Shown here one piece after another: positions 1 to 7,452 of a DNA stretch of 64,000 nt; the first letter of the stretch is position 1, and the number at the start of each line of letters is the position of its first letter. This stretch comes from JBMOKT01 sp049323895 (GTDB lineage: Bacteria; Bacillota; Peptococcia; Peptococcales; BICA1-8). Where the stretch lies: contig JBMOKT010000002.1 in the NCBI GenBank assembly GCA_049323895.1, forward strand, positions 1 through 64,000, written 5' to 3'. The position numbers were made by a program, and so were the translations under genes. The notes under the pieces are model-generated. The model ran no database searches, had not been told where the DNA came from, and saw nothing but the letters and a program-made list of their open reading frames with translations.

Positions 1-19
1 GACATTCATGTGATGCTCC
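1..19. repeat. Tail of a GATGCATC-type box array
   Basis: The first 13 bases repeat a stretch found at 288-299, and a degenerate box GATGCTCC follows at 12-19. This looks like the right end of an island that begins before the window. Nothing else is visible before the tRNA. Confidence 0.4.
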
Positions 20-44
20 TTAAAGCTTAACAAAATATTAATGC

Positions 45-119
45 TCCTCGATAGCTCAATGGTAGAGCACTCGGCTGTTAACCGAGTGGTTGTTGGTTCG
101 AGCCCAACTCGGGGAGCCA
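45..119 (+). tRNA. tRNA-Asn (GTT)
   Basis: A complete cloverleaf with encoded CCA. The acceptor pair TCCTCGA/TCGGGGA, the anticodon loop CTGTTAA (anticodon GTT) and the T-arm GGTTCGAGCC are all present. The Asn isotype follows from the anticodon and from similarity to Bacillus tRNA-Asn. Confidence 0.95.
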
Positions 120-150
120 ATTTTATGTCCTTTTACGGCTATACATTATG

Positions 151-305
151 TCGGCATCCGATGCAAGTAGATTCTGCAAGATGCATCTGCTATTGGGATT
201 CATTCCATGATGCATCCTAAGAAAGTGACTCAAAAGATGATGCATCCTTTAAGCTAGACCCTGGTGCAGATGCGTCATGTAAGCTAGACATTCATGTGAC
301 ACTGA
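151..305. repeat. 29-bp periodic GATGCATC box array, island 1
   Basis: Boxes start at 151 (TCGGCATC), 180, 209 and 239 (all GATGCATC), 269 (GATGCGTC) and 298 (degenerate GACACTGA). The steps are 29, 29, 30, 30 and 29 bp. The interval beginning AAGCTAGACCCTGGTGCA is shared almost exactly with the islands after both tuf genes. The array fills the gap between two tRNA genes. Confidence 0.85.
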
Positions 306-330
306 CCAAAAATTTAACCACAAAGCATAT

Positions 331-416
331 GGAGGGGTTCCCGAGTTGGCCAAAGGGGGCAGACTGTAAATCTGTTAGCTACGCTTTCACAGGTTCGAAT
401 CCTGTCCCCTCCACCA
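331..416 (+). tRNA. tRNA-Tyr (GTA), copy 1
   Basis: A class II tRNA of 86 nt with a long variable arm. The acceptor is GGAGGGG/CCCCTCC, the anticodon loop is CTGTAAA (GTA), and CCA is encoded. It appears identical to the second copy at 22435-22520. Confidence 0.95.
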
Positions 417-424
417 AAAAACCT

Positions 425-454
425 GACATAACCTGATAAGGTTATGTCTTTTTA
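425..454 (+). terminator. Rho-independent terminator after tRNA-Tyr
   Basis: A 9-bp perfect stem GACATAACC/GGTTATGTC with a 6-nt loop is followed by five T. It ends the tRNA-Asn/tRNA-Tyr unit. Confidence 0.85.
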
Positions 455-573
455 TGTTTATTTCGACAAAAAACAGGACCTAAGTCCTAGTCATTTAGGA
501 CTAAAGATTGTTTAAAGAGTAGTATTTTTGTGGTAAATTTTAGTAAAACATAGGTTTGATGGGGTGGGACTTA

Positions 574-1221
574 ATGAGGGCTGATTTTAAAGAAATATCA
601 GAAGAACAGCTTGTTAAATTGGCTCAAGAAGGAGATTGCCGGGCACTGGAATACTTAATTAAAATCTATCAAGGGCTTTTATACTACATCTGCGACAAAT
701 ATTTTCTTAAAGATGGTGAAAAAGAAGATTTACTGCAAGAAGCGACAATAGGATTGATAGAAGCGGTTCATGGATATAATCCTGACTGCGGAAAAAAATT
801 CAAAAACTTTGCAATTCTCTGCATTACACGAGAAATAGATTCCTGTATTAAAAAATCTAACCGCAAAAAACACCAAATTTTAAACGATGCAATTCCCATC
901 TACTCGTATGCGGAAAGTGAAGATGATAAGACAGGCAATGGGTACCAAACTTTTGTTGACCGTTACTTTAGGGACGACTCTCCATCCCCAGAAGCATTAG
1001 TTGTTGAGAGGGAAACGATCAACGAATTGATGTTAAAGGTTAATTCTGCCCTTTCTGATATGGAAAAACAGGTTTTGACACTACGTATCAATGGACATTC
1101 TTATAGTGAAATAACAATAAGGTTAAATTTACAAAACAAATCCGTTGATAATGCTGTTCAAAGAATAAGGAAAAAAATGAGTACAGACTATATTACACCT
1201 AAAGCTAACCGCTCTGCTTAA
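574..1221 (+). CDS. Sigma-H-like RNA polymerase sigma factor (paralogue)
   Basis: A 215-residue sigma-70 family protein resembling the true SigH at 21591 over its whole length. The N-terminal part has the region 2 pattern (EEQLVKLAQEGDCRALEYLI, then KEDLLQEATIGLIEAV). The C-terminal part has a region 4 helix-turn-helix (LSDMEKQVLTLRINGHSYSE, then KSVDNAVQRIRKKM). I chose the ATG at 574 because GGGGTGGG lies 5 nt before it; in-frame starts at 556 and 559 lie upstream of that site. It probably directs RNA polymerase to a set of promoters distinct from those of SigH, but the target genes cannot be told from sequence. It stands alone, between two terminators. Confidence 0.85.
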   Translation: MRADFKEISEEQLVKLAQEGDCRALEYLIKIYQGLLYYICDKYFLKDGEKEDLLQEATIGLIEAVHGYNPDCGKKFKNFAILCITREIDSCIKKSNRKKHQILNDAIPIYSYAESEDDKTGNGYQTFVDRYFRDDSPSPEALVVERETINELMLKVNSALSDMEKQVLTLRINGHSYSEITIRLNLQNKSVDNAVQRIRKKMSTDYITPKANRSA

Positions 1222-1233
1222 TTGCAAGCAATT

Positions 1234-1261
1234 ACCGAAATCTTCATGGTTTCGGTTTTTT
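1234..1261 (+). terminator. Terminator after the sigma factor gene
   Basis: Stem ACCGAAA/TTTCGGT with a 9-nt loop, followed by five T. It is 12 nt after the stop codon. Confidence 0.85.
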
Positions 1262-1366
1262 GTTTAGGGTTTTTATTAAATTATGAAATAAATTAATTTG
1301 ATGTTTTTCAAAATTGAATTAATGTTATAATAGTTTCAGTCATTTAAAATAGGAGGAAGTGTTCTG

Positions 1367-1792
1367 GTGGAATATAAAAAAATATTTAAATTAGGTTTAA
1401 AAGACGGGGTAGAGACAACATGGGAATTGGCAAAGGTAATTGTCCCCGTTTATTTTGTGATTACATTCTTAAAATATACTCCTTTTATTGATTGGCTTGT
1501 TTCATTCTTCCAGCCAGTCACTTTGCTTTTAGGTTTGCCAGGGGAAGCTGCCATGCCGATAGTGATAGCAAATGCATTAACGGTATATCCGGCAATTCCT
1601 GCAATTACATCCTTTCCTTTCACTTCAAAAGAAATAACTATTATCGGTACAATGATCTTGATTTGCCACAGCCTTCCGGTGGAAACTATGATTGCTAAAA
1701 AATCCGGTTCCAGCGGGAGTAAAATTGTTTTAATTAGAATAACAATGGCTATCGTTGCAGGATTAATTCTAAATCTAACTCTGGGAGGCTAA
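1367..1792 (+). CDS. Gate-domain (nucleoside recognition) membrane protein, first half of a pair
   Basis: A 141-residue, very hydrophobic protein with about four membrane segments (roughly 20-38, 47-75, 85-102 and 120-138). It resembles the Gate/nucleoside-recognition family that includes SpmA and SpmB. GTG is the probable start, with AGGAGG 10 nt upstream; a TATAAT lies at 1326-1331. It is followed after 3 nt by a second protein of the same type, so the two likely form one transporter or channel. The substrate is unknown. It is not clearly SpmA: it is short and its neighbours are not sporulation genes. Confidence 0.7.
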   Translation: MEYKKIFKLGLKDGVETTWELAKVIVPVYFVITFLKYTPFIDWLVSFFQPVTLLLGLPGEAAMPIVIANALTVYPAIPAITSFPFTSKEITIIGTMILICHSLPVETMIAKKSGSSGSKIVLIRITMAIVAGLILNLTLGG

Positions 1793-1795
1793 AAC

Positions 1796-2269
1796 GTGTT
1801 TGTAGATATCGTAGTAGAGGCTTTAACAAATAGTTTAAATACAATTACCCAAATAGCAGTAATCGTTTTTCCAATAATGTTAGTCCTCAGGTTCGCCCGA
1901 GAACTTAATATTTTAAATAGAGTTAGTAGTTTTTTTGAGCCCCTTACTAAGCGTATGTATTTATCGAAAGAAGCTACTTTTCCCTTAATAGTTGGTACCG
2001 TATTTGGCTTGACTTATGGTGCCGGGGTTATTTTACAAGCTGCTAAGGAAGGTCGATTAACTGCTAGGGATATGTTTTTGACAAATGTATTTCTAGGTTT
2101 AAATCATGCTATATTTGAAGATACTTTAGTATTTGCAGCTATTGGGGCAAACGGCTGGGCTTTACTTATTACAAGGTTCTTCCTGGCAGCAATTGTTACT
2201 TTCTTTCTTGGCAAGTGGATGGAAACAAGGGATAATCGGGAGTTATTATTGAAAAAATTAAACGCGTAG
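1796..2269 (+). CDS. Gate-domain (nucleoside recognition) membrane protein, second half of a pair
   Basis: A 157-residue membrane protein with a GTG start 3 nt after the preceding stop; the site GGGAGG sits inside the end of the upstream gene. Helices are near 15-33, 60-85 and 115-140. The stretch FPLIVGTVFGLTYGAGVI and the following loop with NHAIFEDT are typical of Gate-domain proteins. It is translationally linked to the upstream gene. Function beyond transport or gating is not inferable. Confidence 0.7.
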   Translation: MFVDIVVEALTNSLNTITQIAVIVFPIMLVLRFARELNILNRVSSFFEPLTKRMYLSKEATFPLIVGTVFGLTYGAGVILQAAKEGRLTARDMFLTNVFLGLNHAIFEDTLVFAAIGANGWALLITRFFLAAIVTFFLGKWMETRDNRELLLKKLNA

Positions 2270-2277
2270 GCTTTGTT

Positions 2278-2308
2278 GGCTGAGTATTAACTCAGCCATT
2301 TTTATTTT
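2278..2308 (+). terminator. Terminator after the Gate-domain pair
   Basis: A perfect 8-bp stem GGCTGAGT/ACTCAGCC with a 4-nt loop and a T-rich tail (ATTTTTATTTT). It isolates this operon from ctsR. Confidence 0.9.
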
Positions 2309-2358
2309 GCCATAAACGCTTATAACAAATATGTCGGTAATTGAATAAATAATTTAAA

Positions 2359-2375
2359 TTTGACCATACTTGACC
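2359..2375 (-). promoter_or_regulatory. CtsR operator 1 (overlaps the -35 box)
   Basis: Read on the - strand this is GGTCAAG-TAT-GGTCAAA, the tandem heptad with a 3-bp gap recognised by CtsR. It covers the TTGACC -35 box of the ctsR promoter, so repressor binding should block polymerase. Confidence 0.85.
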
Positions 2376-2398
2376 ATAAAGGAAAAAAGATTTATTAT
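2370..2398 (+). promoter_or_regulatory. Sigma-A promoter of the ctsR operon
   Basis: -35 TTGACC (2370-2375), a 17-bp spacer and -10 TATTAT (2393-2398). It is flanked by the two CtsR operators. Confidence 0.75.
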
Positions 2399-2407
2399 AT
2401 AAATAAA

Positions 2408-2424
2408 GGTCAAACATGGTCAGG
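2408..2424 (+). promoter_or_regulatory. CtsR operator 2 (downstream of the -10)
   Basis: GGTCAAA-CAT-GGTCAGG, again two heptads with a 3-bp gap, now on the + strand. It lies just after the -10 and runs into the ribosome binding region of ctsR. The second heptad departs from consensus in its last two bases. Confidence 0.8.
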
Positions 2425-2438
2425 TGGTGAGGTTGAAA

Positions 2439-2909
2439 ATGAGCAGCATATCAAGAGAAATTGAAAGATATCTAAAAAATCTGCTGGAGAAAGCCCATAA
2501 TGGTGTAATTGAGGTACAGAGGAGTGCTTTATCGGATTTTTTTGAGTGTGTGCCATCCCAAATTAATTATGTACTAAGTACCAGGTTTACACCTGCCCAT
2601 GGGTATATAGTTGAAACCCGTAGAGGTGGGGGAGGTTATGTAAGGATTATCCGTCTAAGTATTAATAACAATAATGACTTAAAGTATCTCCTGGATGAAA
2701 TAATTGGCAGTGAAGTAACGGATAATCAAGCAAGAGGTTTTGTTGAACACTTGCAGAAAGAGGGTTTTTTAACCCGAAGAGAAGGACTTATTTTAAAAAA
2801 TATTGTAAGTGACAATCTATTGGCGCCATTTTCTATGGATAGGAAGGATCTCCTTAGGGCGCAGATATTACAGAGTGTGCTGTCAACAGTTCTGCGCCAG
2901 GATGTTTAG
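2439..2909 (+). CDS. ctsR: CtsR, class III heat-shock repressor
   Basis: A 156-residue homologue of the CtsR repressor, which controls clp genes and its own operon. Residues 1-70 form the winged helix DNA-binding part with the glycine-rich wing ETRRGGGGYVRI (59-70); the C-terminal helical domain includes RRE around 112-114. I chose ATG 2439, which gives the usual MSSIS start, over GTG 2424, because GGTGAGG sits 6 nt before 2439. It is the first gene of ctsR-mcsA-mcsB-clpC. In this family McsB inactivates the repressor under stress. Two CtsR boxes in its own promoter show autoregulation. Confidence 0.95.
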   Translation: MSSISREIERYLKNLLEKAHNGVIEVQRSALSDFFECVPSQINYVLSTRFTPAHGYIVETRRGGGGYVRIIRLSINNNNDLKYLLDEIIGSEVTDNQARGFVEHLQKEGFLTRREGLILKNIVSDNLLAPFSMDRKDLLRAQILQSVLSTVLRQDV

Positions 2910-3027
2910 AATGCTTTAAGAAGGTCTAAATAATTATAAGTAGTAAATATATTTCACTTTTTAAGCATAAGAATATTATTTTATTAGTAAAGTTATTTAA
3001 GTTACTAATCAGTTAGGGGGGGTAACC

Positions 3028-3570
3028 ATGTATTGTGAAGAATGTGAAAAGAGACCAGCTAACGTACATTTGACTAAAATTGTTAATGGACAGAAAAAAG
3101 AAATGCATCTTTGTGAGCAGTGTGCCAAGAAACAACAAGATCAGATTGGTTTTACACTTGTACCCGATTTTTCTTTTTCTAACTTTTTAACTAGTATGCT
3201 GGAGGGGGAAACCTTTGCTCCCTTTGGAACTTTTAATAAGGAAAAGGAATCAAAATGTGAAAAATGCGGCTTAACATATAGTATGTTTACTAAAATTGGT
3301 AGAATGGGCTGCGATAAATGTTATGAGGTATATGGAGATAAGTTGGAACATTTATTAAAAAGAGTTCATGGTAATACCCAACATGTTGGCAAGATACCAA
3401 GAAGAACAGGTGAAAATATCAGGATGCGTAAGGAGTTAATGGAGGCAAGGGCATCCTTGCAGAAAGCAGTCCTCAATGAGGAGTTTGAAAAAGCTGCTCA
3501 GTTAAGAGATCGAATAAAGGAATTGGAAAAAAACAGAGATGATAAAGGGGGCTTCGATAATGATAAGTAA
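3028..3570 (+). CDS. mcsA: McsA, activator of the McsB arginine kinase
   Basis: A 180-residue zinc protein. Four pairs of cysteines (C3/C6, C29/C32, C77/C80, C95/C98) make two zinc sites. A UVR-type coiled motif follows near the C-terminus (LNEEFEKAAQLRDRIKELEK). McsA binds McsB and stimulates its kinase activity. The site AGGGGGGG precedes the ATG. The gene overlaps mcsB by 11 bp, which is consistent with coupled translation. Confidence 0.93.
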   Translation: MYCEECEKRPANVHLTKIVNGQKKEMHLCEQCAKKQQDQIGFTLVPDFSFSNFLTSMLEGETFAPFGTFNKEKESKCEKCGLTYSMFTKIGRMGCDKCYEVYGDKLEHLLKRVHGNTQHVGKIPRRTGENIRMRKELMEARASLQKAVLNEEFEKAAQLRDRIKELEKNRDDKGGFDNDK

Positions 3571-4597
3571 ACTGATTGAGCAGCCCCATAGTGTTTGGAC
3601 TGAAGGGATAGGGGAATATCCCGAGATTATACTAAGCTCGAGAATCCGTCTAGCTAGGAATTTAGAGAAATTCCCATTTCCCCTTAAACAGACTGAAGGT
3701 ACTGCTAATTCCGTAATAGAGTTGTTAGAAAAATCCTTTGAGGGTGACAAAGATTTGAAGCTGTACCGTTTGACAGATATACCGGAGCTTGAACGACAGG
3801 TACTTGTGGAAAAACATATAATCAGTCCTGTCCATGGACAAAAGCCTGAATACAAAGGTGTAGTACTTAATAAAGAAGGCTCAGTAAGTATTATGGTTAA
3901 CGAGGAGGATCATTTAAGAATCCAATGCTTTGCATCAGGGCTGGAAATTGATACCCTTTGGGAAATTGCCGATAGTATTGATGATAAATTAGAGGAAAAG
4001 ATAAACTACGCCTTTGATGAGAAATACGGATTTCTTACTTGCTGTCCTACTAATTTAGGAACAGGAATGAGGGTCTCGGTAATGATGCATCTGCCGGCAT
4101 TGGTATTGACAAAACAGGCAGGTCGTATACTAACTCAGCTTTCCCAGTTAGGGGTAGTTGTTCGTGGTATTTTTGGGGAAGGGACAGAAGCATTGGGGAA
4201 TCTATTTCAAATTTCTAACCAGATTAGTTTAGGTCAATCAGAAGAGGAGATAATAAATAATATTAGTTCTGTAACCAAAAGACTTGTTGCACAGGAAAAG
4301 GCTTCGCAAGATTATCTTGTTCAAAATGCCGGTCTTCAGATTGAAGATAAGGCTCGCAGGGCATATGGTATTTTGACAAATGCTAAGGTGATTTCTTCCC
4401 AAGAGGCATTAGATTTGATTTCTGACCTAAGACTAGGTAAAGTCCTGGGATTGATAGATGGTGTTGAACTAAAGCTTATTAATGAACTCTATTTACTATG
4501 CCAGCCAGCATATTTGCAGGTGGCGGCGAAAAAACAAATGGATTCCAAAGAAAGAGACATTAAAAGAGCAGAAATATTTAAAGAAAAGTTAAGTTAA
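3560..4597 (+). CDS. mcsB: McsB, protein arginine kinase
   Basis: 345 residues, of the phosphagen-kinase fold. McsB phosphorylates arginines on proteins to tag them for ClpCP. Visible motifs are SSRIRLARN (26-34), NEEDHLRIQ (114-122) and the catalytic-site segment CCPTNLGTG (161-169). RDIKRA near the C-terminus matches the RDxxRA motif described as the phosphoarginine sensor in this family. I chose ATG 3560, preceded by AAAGGGGG, over the upstream in-frame start. Length and motifs are normal. Confidence 0.95.
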   Translation: MISKLIEQPHSVWTEGIGEYPEIILSSRIRLARNLEKFPFPLKQTEGTANSVIELLEKSFEGDKDLKLYRLTDIPELERQVLVEKHIISPVHGQKPEYKGVVLNKEGSVSIMVNEEDHLRIQCFASGLEIDTLWEIADSIDDKLEEKINYAFDEKYGFLTCCPTNLGTGMRVSVMMHLPALVLTKQAGRILTQLSQLGVVVRGIFGEGTEALGNLFQISNQISLGQSEEEIINNISSVTKRLVAQEKASQDYLVQNAGLQIEDKARRAYGILTNAKVISSQEALDLISDLRLGKVLGLIDGVELKLINELYLLCQPAYLQVAAKKQMDSKERDIKRAEIFKEKLS

Positions 4598-4612
4598 TTG
4601 GAGGTGTTAAAT

Positions 4613-7054
4613 ATGTTTGAGAGATTTACAGAAAAGGCTCAAAAGGTATTGCATTATGCCCAGGAAGAGGCGAGAAACTTAAGCCATCCAGCTATAGGTA
4701 CTGAGCATATTCTTTTGGGGTTGTTGCGGGAAGGTGAGGGAGTTGGAGCCAAGGCATTAATGGCTTTAGGAATAGAATTAGACAAGGTTAAAGAAACAAT
4801 AAGTAAGCTTGTCAAAGCAGGAAGTGAAAGTGGCACTACTGAGCTCGGTTTTACTCCCCGCGCTAAAAAGGTAATTGGTCTTGCCCAAGATGAGGCAACA
4901 AAATGGGGGGTAAACTATGTAGGAACTGAGCATATTTTACTGGGATTAATCCGCGAGGGAGAGGGTGTGGCAGCCCAAGTACTGTTAGACTTAGGTGCTA
5001 ACCCCGATAAAATAAGAAAACAGGTTTTGGCCTTTCTAGGTGGAATACCAAATAACGAAAGTCAGGTTAATGGCCGAAAGCACGGCGGCAAAGGCGGGGC
5101 AGGGACACAAACCAAAACGCCTACTCTGGATGAATTCGGTCGTGATTTGACAAACATGGCTAGGGAAAATAAAGTAGACCCTGTGATCGGTCGTCAGAAG
5201 GAAATTGAAAGGGTCATTCAGGTATTGAGCCGCAGAACAAAAAACAATCCAGTACTCATTGGAGAACCCGGGGTTGGTAAAACTGCTATTGCTGAAGGGT
5301 TGGCGCAAAGAATAATCGATGGCGATATCCCCGAGGTATTAAAGGAAAAAAGAGTTGTTGCTTTGGATATGGGCTCATTGGTTGCCGGCTCTAAATATAG
5401 GGGAGAGTTTGAGGAAAGACTTAAGAAGGTTATGGAAGAAATAAGACAGGTGGGTAATGTTATCCTGTTTATTGATGAAATGCATACCTTAATAGGAGCA
5501 GGTGCTGCTGAAGGAGCAATTGATGCTGCTAATATCCTTAAACCTGCTTTAGCCAGGGGTGAGTTGCAGACTATTGGAGCTACTACCCTTGATGAATACC
5601 GTAAGCATGTAGAAAAGGATCCTGCTTTGGAGAGGCGTTTTCAGCCAATTCAGGTGGCAGAACCGACTGTGGAAGAAGCGGAAGCTATTTTGTTTGGCTT
5701 AAGGGATAGGTATGAAGCACACCACAGCGTTAAAATTACTGATGAGGCCGTGAAGGCGGCTGTATCTCTGTCAGATAGATATATCACAGACCGGTTTTTA
5801 CCTGACAAGGCAATTGATTTAATTGATGAAGCTTCATCGAAGGTTAGACTCCAGGTACAGACTGCCCCTCCAAATTTAAAGGAGCTTGAGGAACAAATCG
5901 AAGTCTTAAGTAAGGAAAAAGAGGCTGCTGTCATGGCACAGGAATATGAAAAAGCTGCTGAATTAAGGGATCGTGAGCAAAAGAAACGCCAAGAATTGAG
6001 CGACAAAAAGGAACAATGGAAAAATGAAAATTTAAGTAAAACTCAAACAGTTACCGCTGAGGATATTGCTAAAATTGTATCTAGCTGGACCGGCGTACCT
6101 GTCAGCAAGTTAGCCCAAGAGGAAACAGAAAAGCTCTTAAAAATGGAGGAAATTCTGCACCAGAGAGTAATTGGTCAGGAGGATGCAATAAAGGCAGTTT
6201 CTAAAGCGGTGAGAAGAGCTCGTTCCGGGTTAAAGAATCCTAAACGCCCCATCGGTTCCTTCATCTTCTTAGGTCCCACCGGGGTAGGTAAAACAGAGCT
6301 AGCCCGCGCCTTAGCAGAAGCTTTGTTTGGTGATGAGGACGCTTTAGTAAGAATTGATATGTCAGAATACATGGAAAAACACGCTGTCTCCAGATTGGTA
6401 GGTGCTCCTCCGGGATATGTTGGTTATGATGAGGGCGGACAGTTAACAGAGGCTGTTAGACGCAAACCATACTCAGTTATTTTACTTGATGAAATTGAGA
6501 AAGCCCATCCAGAAGTTTTCAACATTCTTTTACAGGTTTTAGAGGATGGAAGGCTTACTGATAGTAAGGGCAGGACTGTTGATTTCCGCAACACCGTTTT
6601 AATAATGACATCCAATGTAGGTGCAAGTCACTTGAAGCAGACAGGACCATTAGGCTTTACCCAGCCTAATGCAAATGATGACTATAAAGCAATGAAAGAA
6701 AGAGTAATGGAAGCTCTTAAGAAGTCTTTTAGACCAGAATTTTTAAACAGGATAGATGAAACAATAGTATTCCACGCTTTAGAAAAAGACCATATTAAAG
6801 AAATCGTCGGTTTAATGTTGATTGAACTGGAAAAGAGATTGAAAGAGAATGAAATGACATTGGAAGTAAGCGATGGGGCTAAGGAAATATTGGCTAAAGA
6901 AGGATTTGACCCTACCTATGGTGCCAGACCATTGCGCAGGGCAATTCAGAAGCTGATTGAAGATGAATTAGCCGAGGAAATGCTCAAGGGAACCTATAAG
7001 CCGGGAGCTAAGGTTGTTGTGGATGCTAAGGATGACAAAATAGTATTGGAATAG
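4613..7054 (+). CDS. clpC: ClpC, AAA+ unfoldase
   Basis: An 813-residue Clp/Hsp100 ATPase. It has two ClpN repeats in residues 1-145, Walker A GEPGVGKT (217-224) with Walker B VILFIDEMHT, a middle coiled UVR-like domain (about 420-475), and a second AAA+ domain with GPTGVGKT and ILLDEIEKAHPE. With ClpP it degrades McsB-tagged and adaptor-delivered proteins. ATG 4613 is preceded by GGAGG. It is the last gene of the CtsR operon and is followed by a strong hairpin. No truncation or odd residue was seen. Confidence 0.96.
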   Translation: MFERFTEKAQKVLHYAQEEARNLSHPAIGTEHILLGLLREGEGVGAKALMALGIELDKVKETISKLVKAGSESGTTELGFTPRAKKVIGLAQDEATKWGVNYVGTEHILLGLIREGEGVAAQVLLDLGANPDKIRKQVLAFLGGIPNNESQVNGRKHGGKGGAGTQTKTPTLDEFGRDLTNMARENKVDPVIGRQKEIERVIQVLSRRTKNNPVLIGEPGVGKTAIAEGLAQRIIDGDIPEVLKEKRVVALDMGSLVAGSKYRGEFEERLKKVMEEIRQVGNVILFIDEMHTLIGAGAAEGAIDAANILKPALARGELQTIGATTLDEYRKHVEKDPALERRFQPIQVAEPTVEEAEAILFGLRDRYEAHHSVKITDEAVKAAVSLSDRYITDRFLPDKAIDLIDEASSKVRLQVQTAPPNLKELEEQIEVLSKEKEAAVMAQEYEKAAELRDREQKKRQELSDKKEQWKNENLSKTQTVTAEDIAKIVSSWTGVPVSKLAQEETEKLLKMEEILHQRVIGQEDAIKAVSKAVRRARSGLKNPKRPIGSFIFLGPTGVGKTELARALAEALFGDEDALVRIDMSEYMEKHAVSRLVGAPPGYVGYDEGGQLTEAVRRKPYSVILLDEIEKAHPEVFNILLQVLEDGRLTDSKGRTVDFRNTVLIMTSNVGASHLKQTGPLGFTQPNANDDYKAMKERVMEALKKSFRPEFLNRIDETIVFHALEKDHIKEIVGLMLIELEKRLKENEMTLEVSDGAKEILAKEGFDPTYGARPLRRAIQKLIEDELAEEMLKGTYKPGAKVVVDAKDDKIVLE

Positions 7055-7090
7055 AATAGGTCGTTGAAAAGCGGCATACAAAAGCATGTA

Positions 7091-7128
7091 ATTAATAAAG
7101 TCACCCAAAGTGGTGACTTTATTAATTT
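7091..7128. terminator. Strong hairpin terminator after clpC
   Basis: A perfect 15-bp stem ATTAATAAAGTCACC/GGTGACTTTATTAAT with a 6-nt loop. The base is A/T-rich on both sides, so it could stop transcription in either direction. Confidence 0.8.
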
Positions 7129-7175
7129 ACATTATGGTATAATTAGGAATTGAGAATTATGGGTAAGTCTATCAG

Positions 7176-7270
7176 GTGGCATTCGATGAATGGCAAATTA
7201 TTGGGATGCATCTCTTATGGGATATTCATAGCTGATGCATCCGATGAGTGTCAATTAATGTTGATGTACC
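7176..7270. repeat. 29-bp periodic GATGCATC box array, island 2
   Basis: Boxes start at 7176 (GTGGCATT), 7205 and 7234 (GATGCATC) and 7263 (GATGTACC), exactly 29 bp apart each time. The first interval, starting CGATGAATGGCAA, matches the first interval of the tuf islands. It lies in the clpC-radA gap; no gene is seen in the gap. Confidence 0.85.
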
Positions 7271-7362
7271 GGTGAGATAATCTTGAAGAGAGATTGTCAT
7301 GCCCTAAAGGGTTCGCAATGACAAGCTAAGTTTATGTTAGACGGCTTTGGAAGTACTAACCA

Positions 7363-7437
7363 ACTATCACACTATCAAACTATCACACTATCAAACTGGC
7401 CAGTCACCAGTCACTAGTAACTAATCTACTAGCCACT
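7363..7437. repeat. Octad (CTATCAMA) and heptad (ACTAGYC) tandem repeats before radA
   Basis: First comes an 8-bp period (CTATCACA, CTATCAAA, repeated twice), then a 7-bp period (CCAGTCA, CTAGTAA, CTAGCCA). The heptad part ends 3 nt before the AGGAGG of radA. Confidence 0.7.
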
Positions 7438-7452
7438 TAGGAGGAGTTTCGT

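Noticed and set aside
1492..1698. 68-codon open frame in another frame of the Gate-domain gene
   Set aside because: Frame-shifted shadow of 1367-1792.
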